Assembly: GCF_001281315.1 (NCBI RefSeq)
Contig: NZ_CP012479.1
Location: 186,001-250,000 of the forward strand
Direction of reading: 5' to 3'
Length of the DNA stretch: 64,000 nucleotides
DNA from: Arthrobacter sp. ERGS1:01
Lineage (GTDB): Bacteria > Actinomycetota > Actinomycetes > Actinomycetales > Micrococcaceae
The notes below the pieces were generated by a model, which ran no database searches, was not told where the DNA came from, and was given only the letters and a program-made list of their open reading frames with translations. Position 1 is the first letter of the stretch. Each line of letters starts with the position of its first letter. This document shows positions 1-8,967 of this stretch, in pieces. The position numbers were made by a program, and so were the translations under genes.

Positions 1-367
1 CTTCCTCATGGATCGCCTCGTCGGCGGCCATCGCATCGGTGGCGTCGACGTCGGACGCGTAGGGGGAGCGGGATTCGGAGCGCTGCGCCAGGGCCAGCAC
101 AAAGACGGAGCCGAAGCGGCGGGCCAGCAGGCCCAACAGCCGGTTGCGGGCCGAAGGGTGCACGGCATGGTCGGCATGTTCGCCGAGCAGGTTCAGCCAG
201 TGCTGTTCGTGCCGGCCTTCGGCCTGGGCCAGGGCCAGCAGGATGGCTTTTTCCTCGCCGTCGCGGCGTTGGGCAAGATCACGGTAGACGGACGCTTCGG
301 CCCGTTCATCGGCCAAATATTGTCGCCACCGCTTGATTTCAGCGGGGGTGGGTACACGCTCGGGCAT
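1..367 (-). CDS. VIT1/CCC1-type protein with N-terminal ferritin-like domain (partial)
   Basis: The reading frame starts at 367 and runs off the left edge, leaving 122 residues. The start is an ATG preceded by a GAGGAG ribosome site 7 nt upstream. The visible part is helical and charged, with Glu24 and an E50-x-x-H53 pair in the spacing of a rubrerythrin/ferritin-like diiron domain. It then enters an Arg-rich and Leu-rich stretch. This architecture (ferritin-like domain, then a VIT1/CCC1 membrane transporter) is known in actinobacteria and alphaproteobacteria and is linked to iron or manganese export. The membrane half lies outside the window, so the transporter assignment is inferred from the N-terminus only. 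Confidence 0.7.
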   Translation of the reverse strand, partial: MPERVPTPAEIKRWRQYLADERAEASVYRDLAQRRDGEEKAILLALAQAEGRHEQHWLNLLGEHADHAVHPSARNRLLGLLARRFGSVFVLALAQRSESRSPYASDVDATDAMAADEAIHEE

Positions 368-472
368 GATGGGATCTCCTCAAGTCAGCCCTCACTGTAG
401 CGCGAATCGGCGCGGTTTTTCGGCCGGTACTCCTTGGGAAAAAGTTTCGGCGCACCGCATTTTCGCGGTCGC

Positions 473-781
473 TTAGAACCGCTGGAGTTTGAAGCCGAGG
501 CCCCGGCCGGAGCGGACTCCGGTCTGCGCCACGGTGACCACCAGGGTGCCGATTTCCGGGATCCAACGGGCCGGGCGCACGGCCTGCGCGAGGGCGTCGA
601 GGAGCTGGGCGGGCTCGGCGGACCAGTAGGCGTGGTGCCCGGCAGGGGTGTGGAAGGCGACCGTGCCAAGGTTGGCGTCCACGGCGGGCAGCACGGGAAT
701 GCCGGGTGCGGCAGGGGCTGCTGCGGCGGGCGCGGGGGAGGTGCGGCGGGTGCGGTTAACGGAAAGGACAGTCATCATCAA
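473..781 (-). CDS. Small hypothetical protein (102 aa)
   Basis: A 102-residue frame begins with three consecutive ATG codons. The first sits 5 nt after an AAAGG site and is preferred here. Residues 10-30 are Ala/Pro-rich and look disordered. The remainder looks like one small alpha/beta domain, with a G-H-H-x-Y-W motif near residue 48 and a basic C-terminus rich in Arg, Gly and Lys. No family is recognised. It is monocistronic between the ferritin-like gene and the symporter and points the same way as both. Third-position GC is as high as in its neighbours, which supports coding. The overlapping plus-strand frames are judged shadows. Confidence 0.55.
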   Translation of the reverse strand: MMMTVLSVNRTRRTSPAPAAAAPAAPGIPVLPAVDANLGTVAFHTPAGHHAYWSAEPAQLLDALAQAVRPARWIPEIGTLVVTVAQTGVRSGRGLGFKLQRF

Positions 782-934
782 GGCCTTTGGGAGTGCTCTT
801 ACCCGCGGATCCAGTCACCGCTGGTCACTTCCTCATCCGAGCCACCCTGCGAACATGGGGTTGGCGTGCGGCCAGTCGGAGCTTGGCGCCGCATCTCTTG
901 AAGCTGCTCACAAGGCTACTGCCTTAAAGCGCGT

Positions 935-974
935 GGGCGGTGGTTTGCGTAATAAATTACGCAAACCACCGCCC
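935..974. terminator. Perfect 19-bp inverted repeat, probable terminator of the symporter gene
   Basis: The arms 935-953 and 956-974 are perfectly complementary with only two bases between them, forming a near-continuous palindrome (arm GGGCGGTGGTTTGCGTAAT). It lies 90 bp downstream of the symporter stop. There is no T-tract, as is common for actinobacterial terminators. A role as a protein-binding palindrome is possible but less likely downstream of a gene. Confidence 0.6.
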
Positions 975-979
975 CAGCC

Positions 980-1028
980 GCTCCCACTGCTCGCAAGCTC
1001 GCAGCGGGCCCCTCGCGGCTGTGGGCCC
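980..1028. repeat. Single copy of the GCTCCCAC...GTGGGCCC palindromic repeat
   Basis: This copy reads GCTCCCACTGCTCGCAAGCT followed by the CAGCGGG...GTGGGCCC half. It matches the units of the tandem array at 30,244-30,480 with a few substitutions. It lies in the intergenic space after the symporter gene. Confidence 0.6.
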
Positions 1029-1065
1029 AAAAATGTGGCTCCACCGCACGGGGGCGTGTGCCTGG

Positions 1066-2601
1066 TTAGCCGTTGACGACTGACTTGATGTCGTCGGCGT
1101 TGGAGTCCGTGGCCGCAGCGGCCAGGCGGTCGTCCCAGCCCTTGCGGATGTGGGCCGGGGTGGGCGGGCTCAGCAGCGACACTACTACGTAGACCACCAG
1201 GGAGGCGGCCAGGCCGAAGTAGATGGGTTCGTTGGCGTAGATGCCGTCGTTGAACGGGTCGAGGCTGTGCAGCACGCCGGTGCCGTAGAGGACCAGCAGG
1301 CCCAGGGTGACCGCGCAACCGGCGGCCATGGACCAGGCAGCGCCCAGTCCCGTGCCGCGCTTCCAGACAAGGCCGCCGATGATGGCCACGAGCAGGCCGC
1401 CCACCAGGATGTCGTAGGCCACGGTCAGGGCAAACACGACGTCGGAGGCGAGGATGGAAATCAGCACCACCAGCAGGCCCAGGCCCAGCACGTACATGCG
1501 GTTGCCCTTGATGTCGTGCTCGGGGTTGGAGGAGTCGGAGTTGTCGATCTTCTTGCCGAACCAGCTGGCCACGAACGGGACCACGTCGGCGCGGGCCACG
1601 GTGGCGGCGGCGATCAAGGCGCCGGAGGCGGTGGACATCATGGCGGCCACGGCGGCGGCCATGACCAGGCCGCCGATGCCGATGGGCAGGATGTTGGTGG
1701 CCACCTCGGCGTAGACGGCGTCCTTGCCGAGTGAGGCAACGTCAATGTGCGGCAGTGCCACGCGGGCGGCGAGGCCGATCAGGGCGCCGGCCACACCGTA
1801 CAGGATGCAGTAGATGCCGGCCGTGGAGCCGCCCCAGCGGGCCACCGTGGGGTTCTTGGCGGTGAAGACGCGCTGCCAGATGTCCTGGCCGATCAGGATG
1901 CCCAGCGTGTAGACCACGAAGAACGTCACGATGGTGCTGACGCCGATCCCGTCCCACTGGAAGAAGCTCGCGTCGAGGCGGGACTTGATGCCGTCCAAGC
2001 CGCCGGCGGCGTTGAAGGTGAAGGGGAGCATGAGGAAGAAGATGCCCACGGTCTTGATGATGAACTGGACCTGGTCGGCCAGGGTGATGGACCACATGCC
2101 GCCAATCGTGGAGTAGACCAGCACAATGGCGCCGCCCACCGCGATGGCCAGCCAGCGCTCCCAGCCAAACAGCACCACGAAGATGGTGGCGTAGGCGCCC
2201 GTGGACGTCGCGGAAATCATGATCGTGTAGGCGAGCATCACGATGCCGGAAGCCTTGGTGGCTTCCTGGCCGTAGCGCAGGCTCAGCATCTGGGAGACCG
2301 TGTAGATCTTCAGCTTTTGGATGGTGCCGGCAAAGAGCAGGCTCAGCAGCAGCACGCCCACGCCAATAGCGACCACGAGCCACATGCCGGAGATGCCGAA
2401 CTTGTAGCCAAGCCCGACGCCGCCCACGGTGGAGGCGCCGCCGAGGACGACGGCGGCCATGGTGCCCGTGTAGAGGAAGGGGCCAAGGCGGCGGCCGGCC
2501 ACGAGGAAGTCGCTGTTGTTCTTGGTGCGCGACTTACCCCACCAGCCAAAGGCCAGCATGGCCACCAAATAGATGACGACAATTGCAATGTTCAGGCTCA
2601 C
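1066..2601 (-). CDS. Sodium:solute symporter (SSS family)
   Basis: This 511-residue inner-membrane transporter belongs to the SSS family (TC 2.A.21), which couples solute uptake to Na+. The start is taken as the GTG at 2601 because a CTGGAG site lies 8 nt upstream and the first helix follows directly. Reading from the ATG at 2637 would add 12 hydrophilic residues with no ribosome site. About 13 hydrophobic segments are visible. The early T-K-N-N-S-D-F-x-V-A-G-R-R and G-G-A-S-T-V-G-G motifs are typical of the family. It is divergent from an XRE-cupin regulator, and the shared intergenic region carries a motif also found in front of the ureohydrolase operon at 9.2 kb. The substrate is inferred to be a guanidino compound, amino acid or polyamine. 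Confidence 0.88.
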   Translation of the reverse strand: MSLNIAIVVIYLVAMLAFGWWGKSRTKNNSDFLVAGRRLGPFLYTGTMAAVVLGGASTVGGVGLGYKFGISGMWLVVAIGVGVLLLSLLFAGTIQKLKIYTVSQMLSLRYGQEATKASGIVMLAYTIMISATSTGAYATIFVVLFGWERWLAIAVGGAIVLVYSTIGGMWSITLADQVQFIIKTVGIFFLMLPFTFNAAGGLDGIKSRLDASFFQWDGIGVSTIVTFFVVYTLGILIGQDIWQRVFTAKNPTVARWGGSTAGIYCILYGVAGALIGLAARVALPHIDVASLGKDAVYAEVATNILPIGIGGLVMAAAVAAMMSTASGALIAAATVARADVVPFVASWFGKKIDNSDSSNPEHDIKGNRMYVLGLGLLVVLISILASDVVFALTVAYDILVGGLLVAIIGGLVWKRGTGLGAAWSMAAGCAVTLGLLVLYGTGVLHSLDPFNDGIYANEPIYFGLAASLVVYVVVSLLSPPTPAHIRKGWDDRLAAAATDSNADDIKSVVNG

Positions 2602-2649
2602 GTGTGTCTCCAGGGTGCGGTGGGGAAGATTCCCCATAAAAATTGCCCG

Positions 2650-2676
2650 TTAGGCAACATGTGTTGTCCATTAGGC
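2650..2676. promoter_or_regulatory. Probable operator shared with the ureohydrolase promoter
   Basis: The region contains TTAGGCAACATGTGTTGT at 2650-2667 and a second TTAGGC at 2671-2676, 21 bp (two helical turns) after the first. The motif TTAGGCAACNNNNGTTGT recurs exactly at 9144-9161 in front of the ureohydrolase gene. The core GCAAC/GTTGT is a near-palindrome. The site lies between the divergent symporter and XRE-cupin genes, so autoregulation by that regulator is the simplest reading. Confidence 0.6.
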
Positions 2677-2772
2677 TAAACTGTGATTGAGCTTACAGTC
2701 AAGATGAAAGTGTTGGCGGGCTCGCCGTATAGAGTCACCGTGGGCGGATCCGCCCGATCAGAAGGAGCGAAC

Positions 2773-3357
2773 ATGAAAGCGTTGCCCGTGGAGCCCAGTG
2801 CGGCGCCGGTGGCCATAGGGTCGCGAATCCGGGCCGCCCGCCAGTCACAGCGACTCACCATTGAGCACGTGGCGGACGCGACAGGCCTGACCAAGGGTTT
2901 CCTGAGCAGGGTTGAGCGCGATCTCACCTCTCCTAGTGTCGCGTCATTGGTGACGTTGTGCCAAGTTCTCTCCGTGTCCATCGGCGACCTTTTCGCGGTC
3001 CCCGAGACGCACCTCACACGCGCCGGCGAGGGGCCCCGAATCTCCCTGGGCGGCGAGGGCATCGTGGAGCGACTGCTCACCGCCCGGTCCGAACGCAGGC
3101 TGCAAATCCTGGCCGCCACGATTGAACCCTATGGAAGCGGCGAATCCGAACTTTATGCCGTGGACTGCGACGTCGACGTGCTGCACATCATCAGCGGCGA
3201 ACTGACCCTGATCATGACCCAGGACTCGTACGACCTCAAGGCCGGCGACACCCTGTCCTTCCCCGGCCGTGAGCCGCACTCCTGGGAAAACCGCTCGGCC
3301 ACGCCGGTCGAGGCGCTGTGGATCCTGGTGCCCGCGGCCTCCGGTTCGGCCGGGTAG
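2773..3357 (+). CDS. XRE-family regulator with C-terminal cupin domain (PuuR-like)
   Basis: This is a 194-residue cytoplasmic transcription factor. Residues about 15-74 form an XRE helix-turn-helix (I-G-x-R-I-R-x-A-R, G-L-T-K-G-F-L-S-R-V-E-R). Residues about 120-190 form a cupin_2 barrel (H-I-I-S-G-E, L-K-A-G-D-T, P-H-S-W-E-N). The ATG at 2773 is chosen over the upstream 2683 start because AGAAGGAG lies 5 nt before it. PuuR, the best-known member of this architecture, represses putrescine catabolism genes and senses a polyamine. Here it is divergent from a symporter and shares an upstream motif with a ureohydrolase operon. Control of guanidino or polyamine uptake and breakdown is inferred. 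Confidence 0.88.
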   Translation: MKALPVEPSAAPVAIGSRIRAARQSQRLTIEHVADATGLTKGFLSRVERDLTSPSVASLVTLCQVLSVSIGDLFAVPETHLTRAGEGPRISLGGEGIVERLLTARSERRLQILAATIEPYGSGESELYAVDCDVDVLHIISGELTLIMTQDSYDLKAGDTLSFPGREPHSWENRSATPVEALWILVPAASGSAG

Positions 3358-3484
3358 CCGCTTATCTTCACGCCAATTCCCTACGCGGCCTCCGGGTTTC
3401 TCCAAGCCAACTCATAGCAAACACGTGGATTGTTAAGGTCAAGAAGACCAAGCCCATGTGGGCCCGTGAGAGTGGAACCCGGCC

Positions 3485-3841
3485 ATGAGAACAAGCAGGA
3501 ACGGCAAGAAGATCGCAGCAGCGGTCACCACCGTGGTGGCGTTTGGGACCCTGGGCGTGGCCGGTGTGGGAAGTGCGGGGTTCTACGAAGCCATCGCCTC
3601 CCGCGGCACCTCCACCGTGAAGAGCACCCCAACACCCACCGCCACAAGCACGGCAACGGCCAGCCCCTCAACAACGACGCCGGAAAGTTCCGGCAGTTCA
3701 AGCAGCTCCGGTAGCTCCAGCGGTTCGGACAGTTCAGGCAGCTCAAACAGCTCCAGCGGGTCCGGAAGCTCCAGCGATTCGGGCGGCTCCATCTACTCGG
3801 GCAGCGGCGGCTCCAGCCACTCCCAGTCGGCGGGATCCTGA
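3485..3841 (+). CDS. Ser/Gly-rich membrane-anchored protein lacking the expected FMN-binding domain
   Basis: This 118-residue protein has a basic N-terminus, a hydrophobic helix at about residues 10-32, a Thr/Pro/Ala linker and then about 50 residues almost entirely of Ser, Gly and Asp. In related actinobacterial operons the first gene has this same N-terminal layout but continues into an FMN-binding domain with an S-G-A-T flavinylation motif. That domain is the usual substrate of the ApbE encoded next. Here the frame stops at TGA 3839-3841, two bases before the apbE ATG, with no room for the domain. A deletion product or a dedicated spacer protein are both possible. It is the first gene of the 3485-6943 operon. 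Confidence 0.6.
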   Translation: MRTSRNGKKIAAAVTTVVAFGTLGVAGVGSAGFYEAIASRGTSTVKSTPTPTATSTATASPSTTTPESSGSSSSSGSSSGSDSSGSSNSSSGSGSSSDSGGSIYSGSGGSSHSQSAGS

Positions 3842-3843
3842 CC

Positions 3844-4857
3844 ATGGCAGGCCTCGGAGACCTCAGCGAACAAAGCTGGTCCGCGCACTCCTGGCGGGTG
3901 TGGGGCCTCGACGCCTCGCTGGTGGTCACCGCGCCCGCACAACTCCAGGCGGCCGTGGGCATGGCGCGCTGCGCGCTCGACGCCGTCGACCTCGCCGCCA
4001 GCCGCTTCCGTGACGATTCGGAACTGGCCGTTCGCCGGGCGGAGCTGGTGCACGGCGCCACGGTGTCCCCGCTGCTGGCCACGCTGATGGAGTCGGCGCT
4101 GGCCGCGGCCCGCTGGACCGGCGGCGCCGTGGATCCCACCCTGGGCAACGACCTCATCACGCTGGGATACGACAAGGACTTCGCCGCACTCGCTCCGGAC
4201 AATGGAGCCGCCACCGGGGCTGTTGGCCTTGCGCCGCAGGCATGCCGGCCAGCCCGGAGTGTGCCTGGGTGGGAACGCATCAGCCTGGACGGCCGCTTCC
4301 TGACCGTCCCGGCCGACATCACGATCGACCTGGGCGCCACGGCCAAGGCTGTTGCAGCCGACCTGGCGGCGGCGCGCATCGCCGAAGCCCTGGGCTGCGG
4401 GGTGCTGGTCAACCTGGGCGGCGACCTCGCCACGGCCGGTCCCGCCCCGGACGACGCCGGCGGCCGCTGGCAGATCCTGGTCCAGGACACGGCGGACGAC
4501 CCCGCCCAGCAGGTCGCCGTACCGGCCGGCGGTGCGCTGGCCACCTCAAGCACCGTCAAGCGGCGCTGGCAGCAGGGCCATGCCGTGCGGCACCACATCC
4601 TCGACCCCCGCTTTGGCCTGCCCGTGGACGCTGTGTGGCGCAGCGTCTCCGTGGCTGCACCCACCGCGCTCGCCGCCAACGCGTTCAGTACGGCGGCGAT
4701 CGTCAAGGGCCATGCCGCCGTTGCCTGGCTGCGCGGCGAGGGTTCCAGTGCACGCCTTGTTGATCAACAGGGCAGGGTCATCACGACGGGCGACTGGCCC
4801 GCCCAGGCCCCGGCGGACGCGCTCAGGACGGCAGAGGCGGTGGTGAGCCGTGGATGA
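3844..4857 (+). CDS. apbE: FAD:protein FMN transferase (ApbE family)
   Basis: This 337-residue protein belongs to the ApbE family, which transfers FMN from FAD to a Thr of FMN-binding domains with Mg2+. Visible motifs in order are S-R-F-R-D-D-S-E-L (about residue 51), G-G-A-V-D-P-T-L-G (about 92), D-L-G-A-T-A-K-A-V (about 163), V-N-L-G-G-D-L (about 188) and H-H-I-L-D-P-R-F-G-L-P-V (about 254). No lipobox or signal peptide is seen, so it probably acts in the cytoplasm. It starts two bases after the preceding stop and overlaps the next gene, which starts at GTG 4850. Its usual substrate domain is missing from the adjacent gene, so its target is unclear. Confidence 0.85.
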   Translation: MAGLGDLSEQSWSAHSWRVWGLDASLVVTAPAQLQAAVGMARCALDAVDLAASRFRDDSELAVRRAELVHGATVSPLLATLMESALAAARWTGGAVDPTLGNDLITLGYDKDFAALAPDNGAATGAVGLAPQACRPARSVPGWERISLDGRFLTVPADITIDLGATAKAVAADLAAARIAEALGCGVLVNLGGDLATAGPAPDDAGGRWQILVQDTADDPAQQVAVPAGGALATSSTVKRRWQQGHAVRHHILDPRFGLPVDAVWRSVSVAAPTALAANAFSTAAIVKGHAAVAWLRGEGSSARLVDQQGRVITTGDWPAQAPADALRTAEAVVSRG

Positions 4858-5406
4858 CGCACTGTGGGCCTTTGGCCGCGTGAGCGGGTTTGTCTCGATG
4901 GTGTTGCTGACCGTCGCGCTGATCCTGGGCATCCTGACCCGCTCCGGCCGGCCGTTGCCGGCCCTGCCCGGGTGTCGATCTCCCTGCTTCACCGCAACAT
5001 CTCCCTCATGGCGGTGATCTTCCTGGTCTTCCACGTGGGTTCGCTCATGCTCGACTCCTTTGCCCGGCTAAACCCGGTGGATGTGGTGGTGCCGTTCCTG
5101 GGCAGTTACAAACCGTTCTGGCAGGGACTCGGCACGGTGGCACTTGACCTTTTGGCCGCCGTCGTCCTGACCAGCATGTTCCGGCAACGCCTGGGGCAAC
5201 GCGGATTCCGCCTGGTCCACTGGCTGAGCTACGCCATGTGGCCCGTGGCGGTGGCCCACTCGCTGGGCAACGGCAGCGACGGAACCAGTGCCCCCGTCAT
5301 CGCCGCGACCGTCGTGTCGGTGGTGGCCGTGCTGGCCGCCGTCGCATGGCGGGTCTCGGCGGGGTTCCTGGAGACGGCCAAGCTGCGCACGGGGAGGCTG
5401 CCATGA
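4850..5406 (+). pseudogene. Ferric-reductase-like transmembrane protein with a single -1 frameshift
   Basis: The gene starts at GTG 4850 inside the end of apbE. It reads a first membrane helix up to about 4967, where the frame must shift by -1 to continue. After the shift the sequence resumes with R-V-S-I-S-L-L-H-R-N-I-S-L, as expected for the family, to the stop at 5406. Adding one C in the CCCGGG run at 4967-4972 restores one frame of about 185 residues. Four His residues in the helices (L-L-H-R-N, V-F-H-V-G, V-H-W-L, V-A-H-S-L) fit b-type heme ligands. The protein would carry electrons across the membrane between the NuoF-like and flavin partners. A sequencing error is as likely as a real mutation. 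Confidence 0.75.
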
Positions 5407-6686
5407 CCGCGAGGGTGGAGGAACCGGTGGATGAGACCGTGCCGGCCCTCGGAGCAACCCGGCTTTTTGCCGCGGGCGGGCAGGCCGGATATGCGACGCA
5501 CCGCGCCACCTTCGGGGAGCTGCCGTGGCGCGAGTTGGAGACCACGTTCCTGCCGGAACTGGAGGCATCCGGGCTTTCGGGCCGCGGTGGCGCCGCATTC
5601 CCGGCGTGGCGGAAAATGGCACTACTGGCCGGTGCCCGGCGAACGGGCCGGCGCGTGCCGCGGGCTTCGACCCCCGTGCTCATCGCCAACGGCGCCGAAG
5701 GGGAGCCGCTGAGCGTTAAGGACGCCACGCTGCTGCACAACGCCCCGCACCTGGTCATCGACGGGCTGCTGGCCGCCGCAAAGGTCACCGGCGCCCGCAC
5801 CATCTTCATCTACACGGGCGTCGGCAACCTGGCACCGGTGACAACGGCGCTCGCCGAACGTGACGACGCCGGGGCGGTGACCCTGGTGGAGGCGCCCGAT
5901 ACCTTCGTCGCCGGCCAATCCAGCGCCGTCGTCAACTTCCTGGAAACCGGCCGGGCCCTGCCACGAACCATGGCCACGAGGCTGGGCGAGGCCGGATTCA
6001 AGGGCCGGCCCACGCTGCTGAGCAATGTGGAAAGCTGGGCGCACATGGCTTTGATCGCCCGCTACGGCGCCGCATGGTTCCGGGCGCAGGGGACGCAGCC
6101 TGATCCCGGTACCCGGCTGGTGTCGATTTCCGGGGACGTCCCCGCGGAGACGGTGCTTGAGGTGCCCGGCGGAGCCCCACTGGAGGCGGTGCTGGCGTCC
6201 GCCGGGGTAGGGCCCGACGCCGTTGGCGCGGTTTTGGTGGGCGGCTTCCACGGCCGCTGGGTGCGGCCCGCTGGAATGCGCCTTGCTGCGGGGGAGCAAT
6301 CCGCCCAAAGCGTCCGGCCCGGCGCGGGAGTGCTGCACGTGCTGGGCCACGGACGGTGCGGGCTGGCCGCGACGGCCACCATGGTCAGTTATTTGGCGGG
6401 GGAGTCGGCGCGGCAATGCGGCCCCTGCCTGTTTGGACTGCCCGCGCTGGCCGGGCTCATGGGCAGGCTGGCTGCGGGTGCCGGCGCCGGCCGGGCGGAC
6501 GCCGATTTGGTGGCTGAGGTGCAGCGCATGGGTGAGCTGGTGGCTGGCCGGGGCGCCTGCCACCACCCCGACGGTACAGTCCAGCTGATCCGCAGCGCCC
6601 TGGAAACGTTTGCCGACGACGTCCCGTGGCACCTGGCCGGGCAGTGCCTCGCCGGGCAGCACCTGGCTGAGGGAGGATCACGATGA
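5403..6686 (+). CDS. NuoF-like NADH:acceptor oxidoreductase subunit
   Basis: This 427-residue protein resembles the 51-kDa subunit of complex I. The start is the ATG overlapping the previous stop (ATGA). R-G-G-A-A-F at 61-66 and N-G-A-E-G-E-P at 96-102 correspond to the FMN/NADH-binding loops. S-N-V-E-S at 207-211 matches the S-N-V-E-T motif. The iron-sulfur site has Cys339, Cys342 and Cys386, but the first Cys of the usual C-G-x-C-x-P-C pattern is Ala336. It may therefore hold a 3Fe-4S cluster or none. It is translationally coupled to a ferredoxin gene. The likely role is NADH oxidation feeding the ferredoxin and the membrane heme protein. Confidence 0.82.
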   Translation: MTARVEEPVDETVPALGATRLFAAGGQAGYATHRATFGELPWRELETTFLPELEASGLSGRGGAAFPAWRKMALLAGARRTGRRVPRASTPVLIANGAEGEPLSVKDATLLHNAPHLVIDGLLAAAKVTGARTIFIYTGVGNLAPVTTALAERDDAGAVTLVEAPDTFVAGQSSAVVNFLETGRALPRTMATRLGEAGFKGRPTLLSNVESWAHMALIARYGAAWFRAQGTQPDPGTRLVSISGDVPAETVLEVPGGAPLEAVLASAGVGPDAVGAVLVGGFHGRWVRPAGMRLAAGEQSAQSVRPGAGVLHVLGHGRCGLAATATMVSYLAGESARQCGPCLFGLPALAGLMGRLAAGAGAGRADADLVAEVQRMGELVAGRGACHHPDGTVQLIRSALETFADDVPWHLAGQCLAGQHLAEGGSR

Positions 6687-6943
6687 CCACGCGCAACGCC
6701 GCACCGGCGGCCCGGCTGCACATTGACTGGACCCGGTGCGACGGCCGCGGGCTGTGTACCGAACTGCTCCCCGAAGCCCTGGCCCGCGACGACTGGGGCT
6801 ACCCGGTCACCGTGCCCGGGCGGGCACGCTTGGATGCCGACAAAAGCGCAGTGCCGATCACGGGCGCCGAGATTGCGGCCGCCGTCGACGCCGTAAACCT
6901 GTGCCCCGTGCTGGCGCTGCGGCTCAGCAGGCCACAGGATTAG
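6683..6943 (+). CDS. Single-cluster ferredoxin
   Basis: This 86-residue soluble protein has Cys19-x5-Cys25 and Cys74-Pro, with no Cys between positions 19 and 25. That is the pattern of small 3Fe-4S (or labile 4Fe-4S) ferredoxins that often serve monooxygenases. Its ATG overlaps the NuoF-like stop by four bases. It closes the operon, so it is the probable electron acceptor of the NuoF-like protein. The ligand set suggests a high-potential 3Fe-4S cluster; cluster type is inferred. Confidence 0.82.
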   Translation: MTTRNAAPAARLHIDWTRCDGRGLCTELLPEALARDDWGYPVTVPGRARLDADKSAVPITGAEIAAAVDAVNLCPVLALRLSRPQD

Positions 6944-6987
6944 CGGCCGGCTGAGCCGCAGCGGCTTGGCCAATGGGGGGCGGGGGA

Positions 6988-8967
6988 TCAGCCCACGTGC
7001 ACCCAGGGGCGCTTGGTCAGTTCGGGTTCGGCCTCGCGCAGCACCTCGCGGGTGACCGGGGCGATCTCGCCTTCACCAATGAACAGGAACCGCAACAGGT
7101 TGAAGATCGGGTTGCCTTCGGTCCAGCGGAAGTAGATGTGCGGGATCAGGCCCGTGGCGTCGCGGATGTGCAGCAGTACGGCGGCAATCGTGTTGGGCAC
7201 GTTGGAGCTGTGGACCTCCAGGATGTTGAAGCCGTGGCGCACCACGCCGCGCACCTCGAGGGCTGTCTCAAAATCGGAGGAGTCGTCCACGATGACCTCC
7301 ATGAACAACACGTCCCGGGGGTTGCCCATCTCGTTGACCGTCACCGCATGGTTGAGCTTGCGCCGGTACGACGCCGCGTTGCGGGTCTTGGGGTCGTGGG
7401 AGATGATCCGGATGGCGCCCTCGTCCAGGGCGGCCACGAACTTCATGGCGGCCTCGTCCATGCGGATGTAGGTGGCGCGCAGCTCGAAGGCGCGGCGCAC
7501 GCGCGAGAGCAGGCTGACCACCACAATGCCGAGGATGAACAGCAGGGCAATCTTCAGGCCGTCGGGGCGTTCAAAGGAGTTGAGCACGGTCGTGTAGATG
7601 AACGCCGCGGAGACGATCCCGAAGCCGATCATCTTCCCGCGTTCCTTCTTGCGACGTGCCGAAAGGGTCACGGCAATCGCGGCGGAGGTGATCAGGACCA
7701 ACACGCCGGTGGCATACGCACCGCCCTGGGCATTGACGTCGGCCTTGAATACGAGGGTGATGATGACCGCGACCACGGAGAACACGAGCACCAGCGGGCG
7801 TACGGCCCCGGCCCACGCGGGGGCCATGCCGAAGCGCGGCAGGTAGCGGGGCACCAGGTTCAGCAGCCCGGCCATGGCCGAGGCGCCGGCAAACCAAAGG
7901 ATGGCGATGGTGCTGACGTCGTAGACCGTGCCAAATCCCTCGCCGAGCAGTTGGTGGGCCAGGAACGCCAGGGCGCGGCCGTTGGCGGCGCCGCCCGGCT
8001 GGAATTCCGCGGCCGGGATCAGGATGGTGGTGGCCAGCGACGAGGTGATGAGGAAGGTGCTCATGATGAGCGCCGCCGTCGTCAGCAGCCGGTGGGCGCC
8101 CCTGATGCGGCCTTTGGGGTTGTCCTCGGTTTCGCCGGGGTCGCCCTGGATCTGCGGCATGACGGCCACGCCGGTCTCAAATCCGGACAGGCCAAGAGCA
8201 AGGCGCGGAAAGACGATCAGCGCCACGGCGATCACCATGATGGGGTTGCCGTGTTGGGTGGTCAGCGCCGTCCACCAGTCGGTGGTCAGCAGCGGGCTGT
8301 GGACCACATTGACCATGGCGACGGCAATGACCGCGAGGTTGAGGGCAAGGTAGACGCCCACCAGGACCACGGCGATCCCGATGGCTTCCTTGAAGCCGCG
8401 CAGGAACACGGCGGCCAGTGCGGCAACCAGCACCAGGGTGATGATCACGTTTTGGCCCTCGAGGAACTTCGGCGCAAACGGGTTTTCGATGAGGTGGGCC
8501 GTGGCGTCGGCGGCGGAGAGCGTGATGGTGATCATGAAGTCCGTGGCGGCAAAGCCCAGCAGCGCCAGCACAAAGAACTTGCCCCACCATTTGGGCAGCA
8601 GGCGTTCAAGCATGGCGATGGATCCGGCGCCGTGCGGGCTTTCATTGGCCACGCGGCGGTACACGGGCAGTGCACCGAAAAGGGTCACGATGACCAGGAC
8701 GATCGTGGCCAGCGGGGCCAGGACGCCGGCCGCGAGGGCGGCGATGGCGGGCTGGTAGCCCAGGGTGGAAAAGTAGTCCAAACCGGTCAGGCACATGACG
8801 CGCCACCAGGCGTGCCGCTTGTGTCCGGGATCGGGGCGGCCGTGGGGTCCCTGGCGCTTGCCCGAGCTTTCCGGCATGCCTTGCATCAACCATTGGCGCA
8901 GGGCCTTGGTACCGGCGGGCTTTTTGTGATCCCCCGGTTCCGATGGTGCATGGGAGAGGGATGTCAC
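6988..8967 (-). CDS. APC-superfamily permease with long soluble C-terminus
   Basis: This 659-residue membrane protein has about 12 hydrophobic segments between residues 55 and 500 and a soluble C-terminal domain of about 150 residues that ends in a W-V-H-V motif. The start is taken as GTG 8967 because AAAGGA lies 9 nt upstream. The longer frame to 9123 has no ribosome site and an implausible N-terminus. N-terminal motifs ([25 protein letters not shown]) are those of actinobacterial amino-acid/polyamine/organocation permeases. The substrate is unknown. It is convergent with the ferredoxin operon and divergent from the ureohydrolase operon, so it could import a substrate for that operon. Confidence 0.85.
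   Translation of the reverse strand: MTSLSHAPSEPGDHKKPAGTKALRQWLMQGMPESSGKRQGPHGRPDPGHKRHAWWRVMCLTGLDYFSTLGYQPAIAALAAGVLAPLATIVLVIVTLFGALPVYRRVANESPHGAGSIAMLERLLPKWWGKFFVLALLGFAATDFMITITLSAADATAHLIENPFAPKFLEGQNVIITLVLVAALAAVFLRGFKEAIGIAVVLVGVYLALNLAVIAVAMVNVVHSPLLTTDWWTALTTQHGNPIMVIAVALIVFPRLALGLSGFETGVAVMPQIQGDPGETEDNPKGRIRGAHRLLTTAALIMSTFLITSSLATTILIPAAEFQPGGAANGRALAFLAHQLLGEGFGTVYDVSTIAILWFAGASAMAGLLNLVPRYLPRFGMAPAWAGAVRPLVLVFSVVAVIITLVFKADVNAQGGAYATGVLVLITSAAIAVTLSARRKKERGKMIGFGIVSAAFIYTTVLNSFERPDGLKIALLFILGIVVVSLLSRVRRAFELRATYIRMDEAAMKFVAALDEGAIRIISHDPKTRNAASYRRKLNHAVTVNEMGNPRDVLFMEVIVDDSSDFETALEVRGVVRHGFNILEVHSSNVPNTIAAVLLHIRDATGLIPHIYFRWTEGNPIFNLLRFLFIGEGEIAPVTREVLREAEPELTKRPWVHVG

Noticed and set aside
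4967..4972. Programmed -1 frameshifting in the ferric-reductase-like gene
   Set aside because: The site does not fit the X-XXY-YYZ slippery pattern and similar breaks occur in three unrelated genes, so base loss is more likely.
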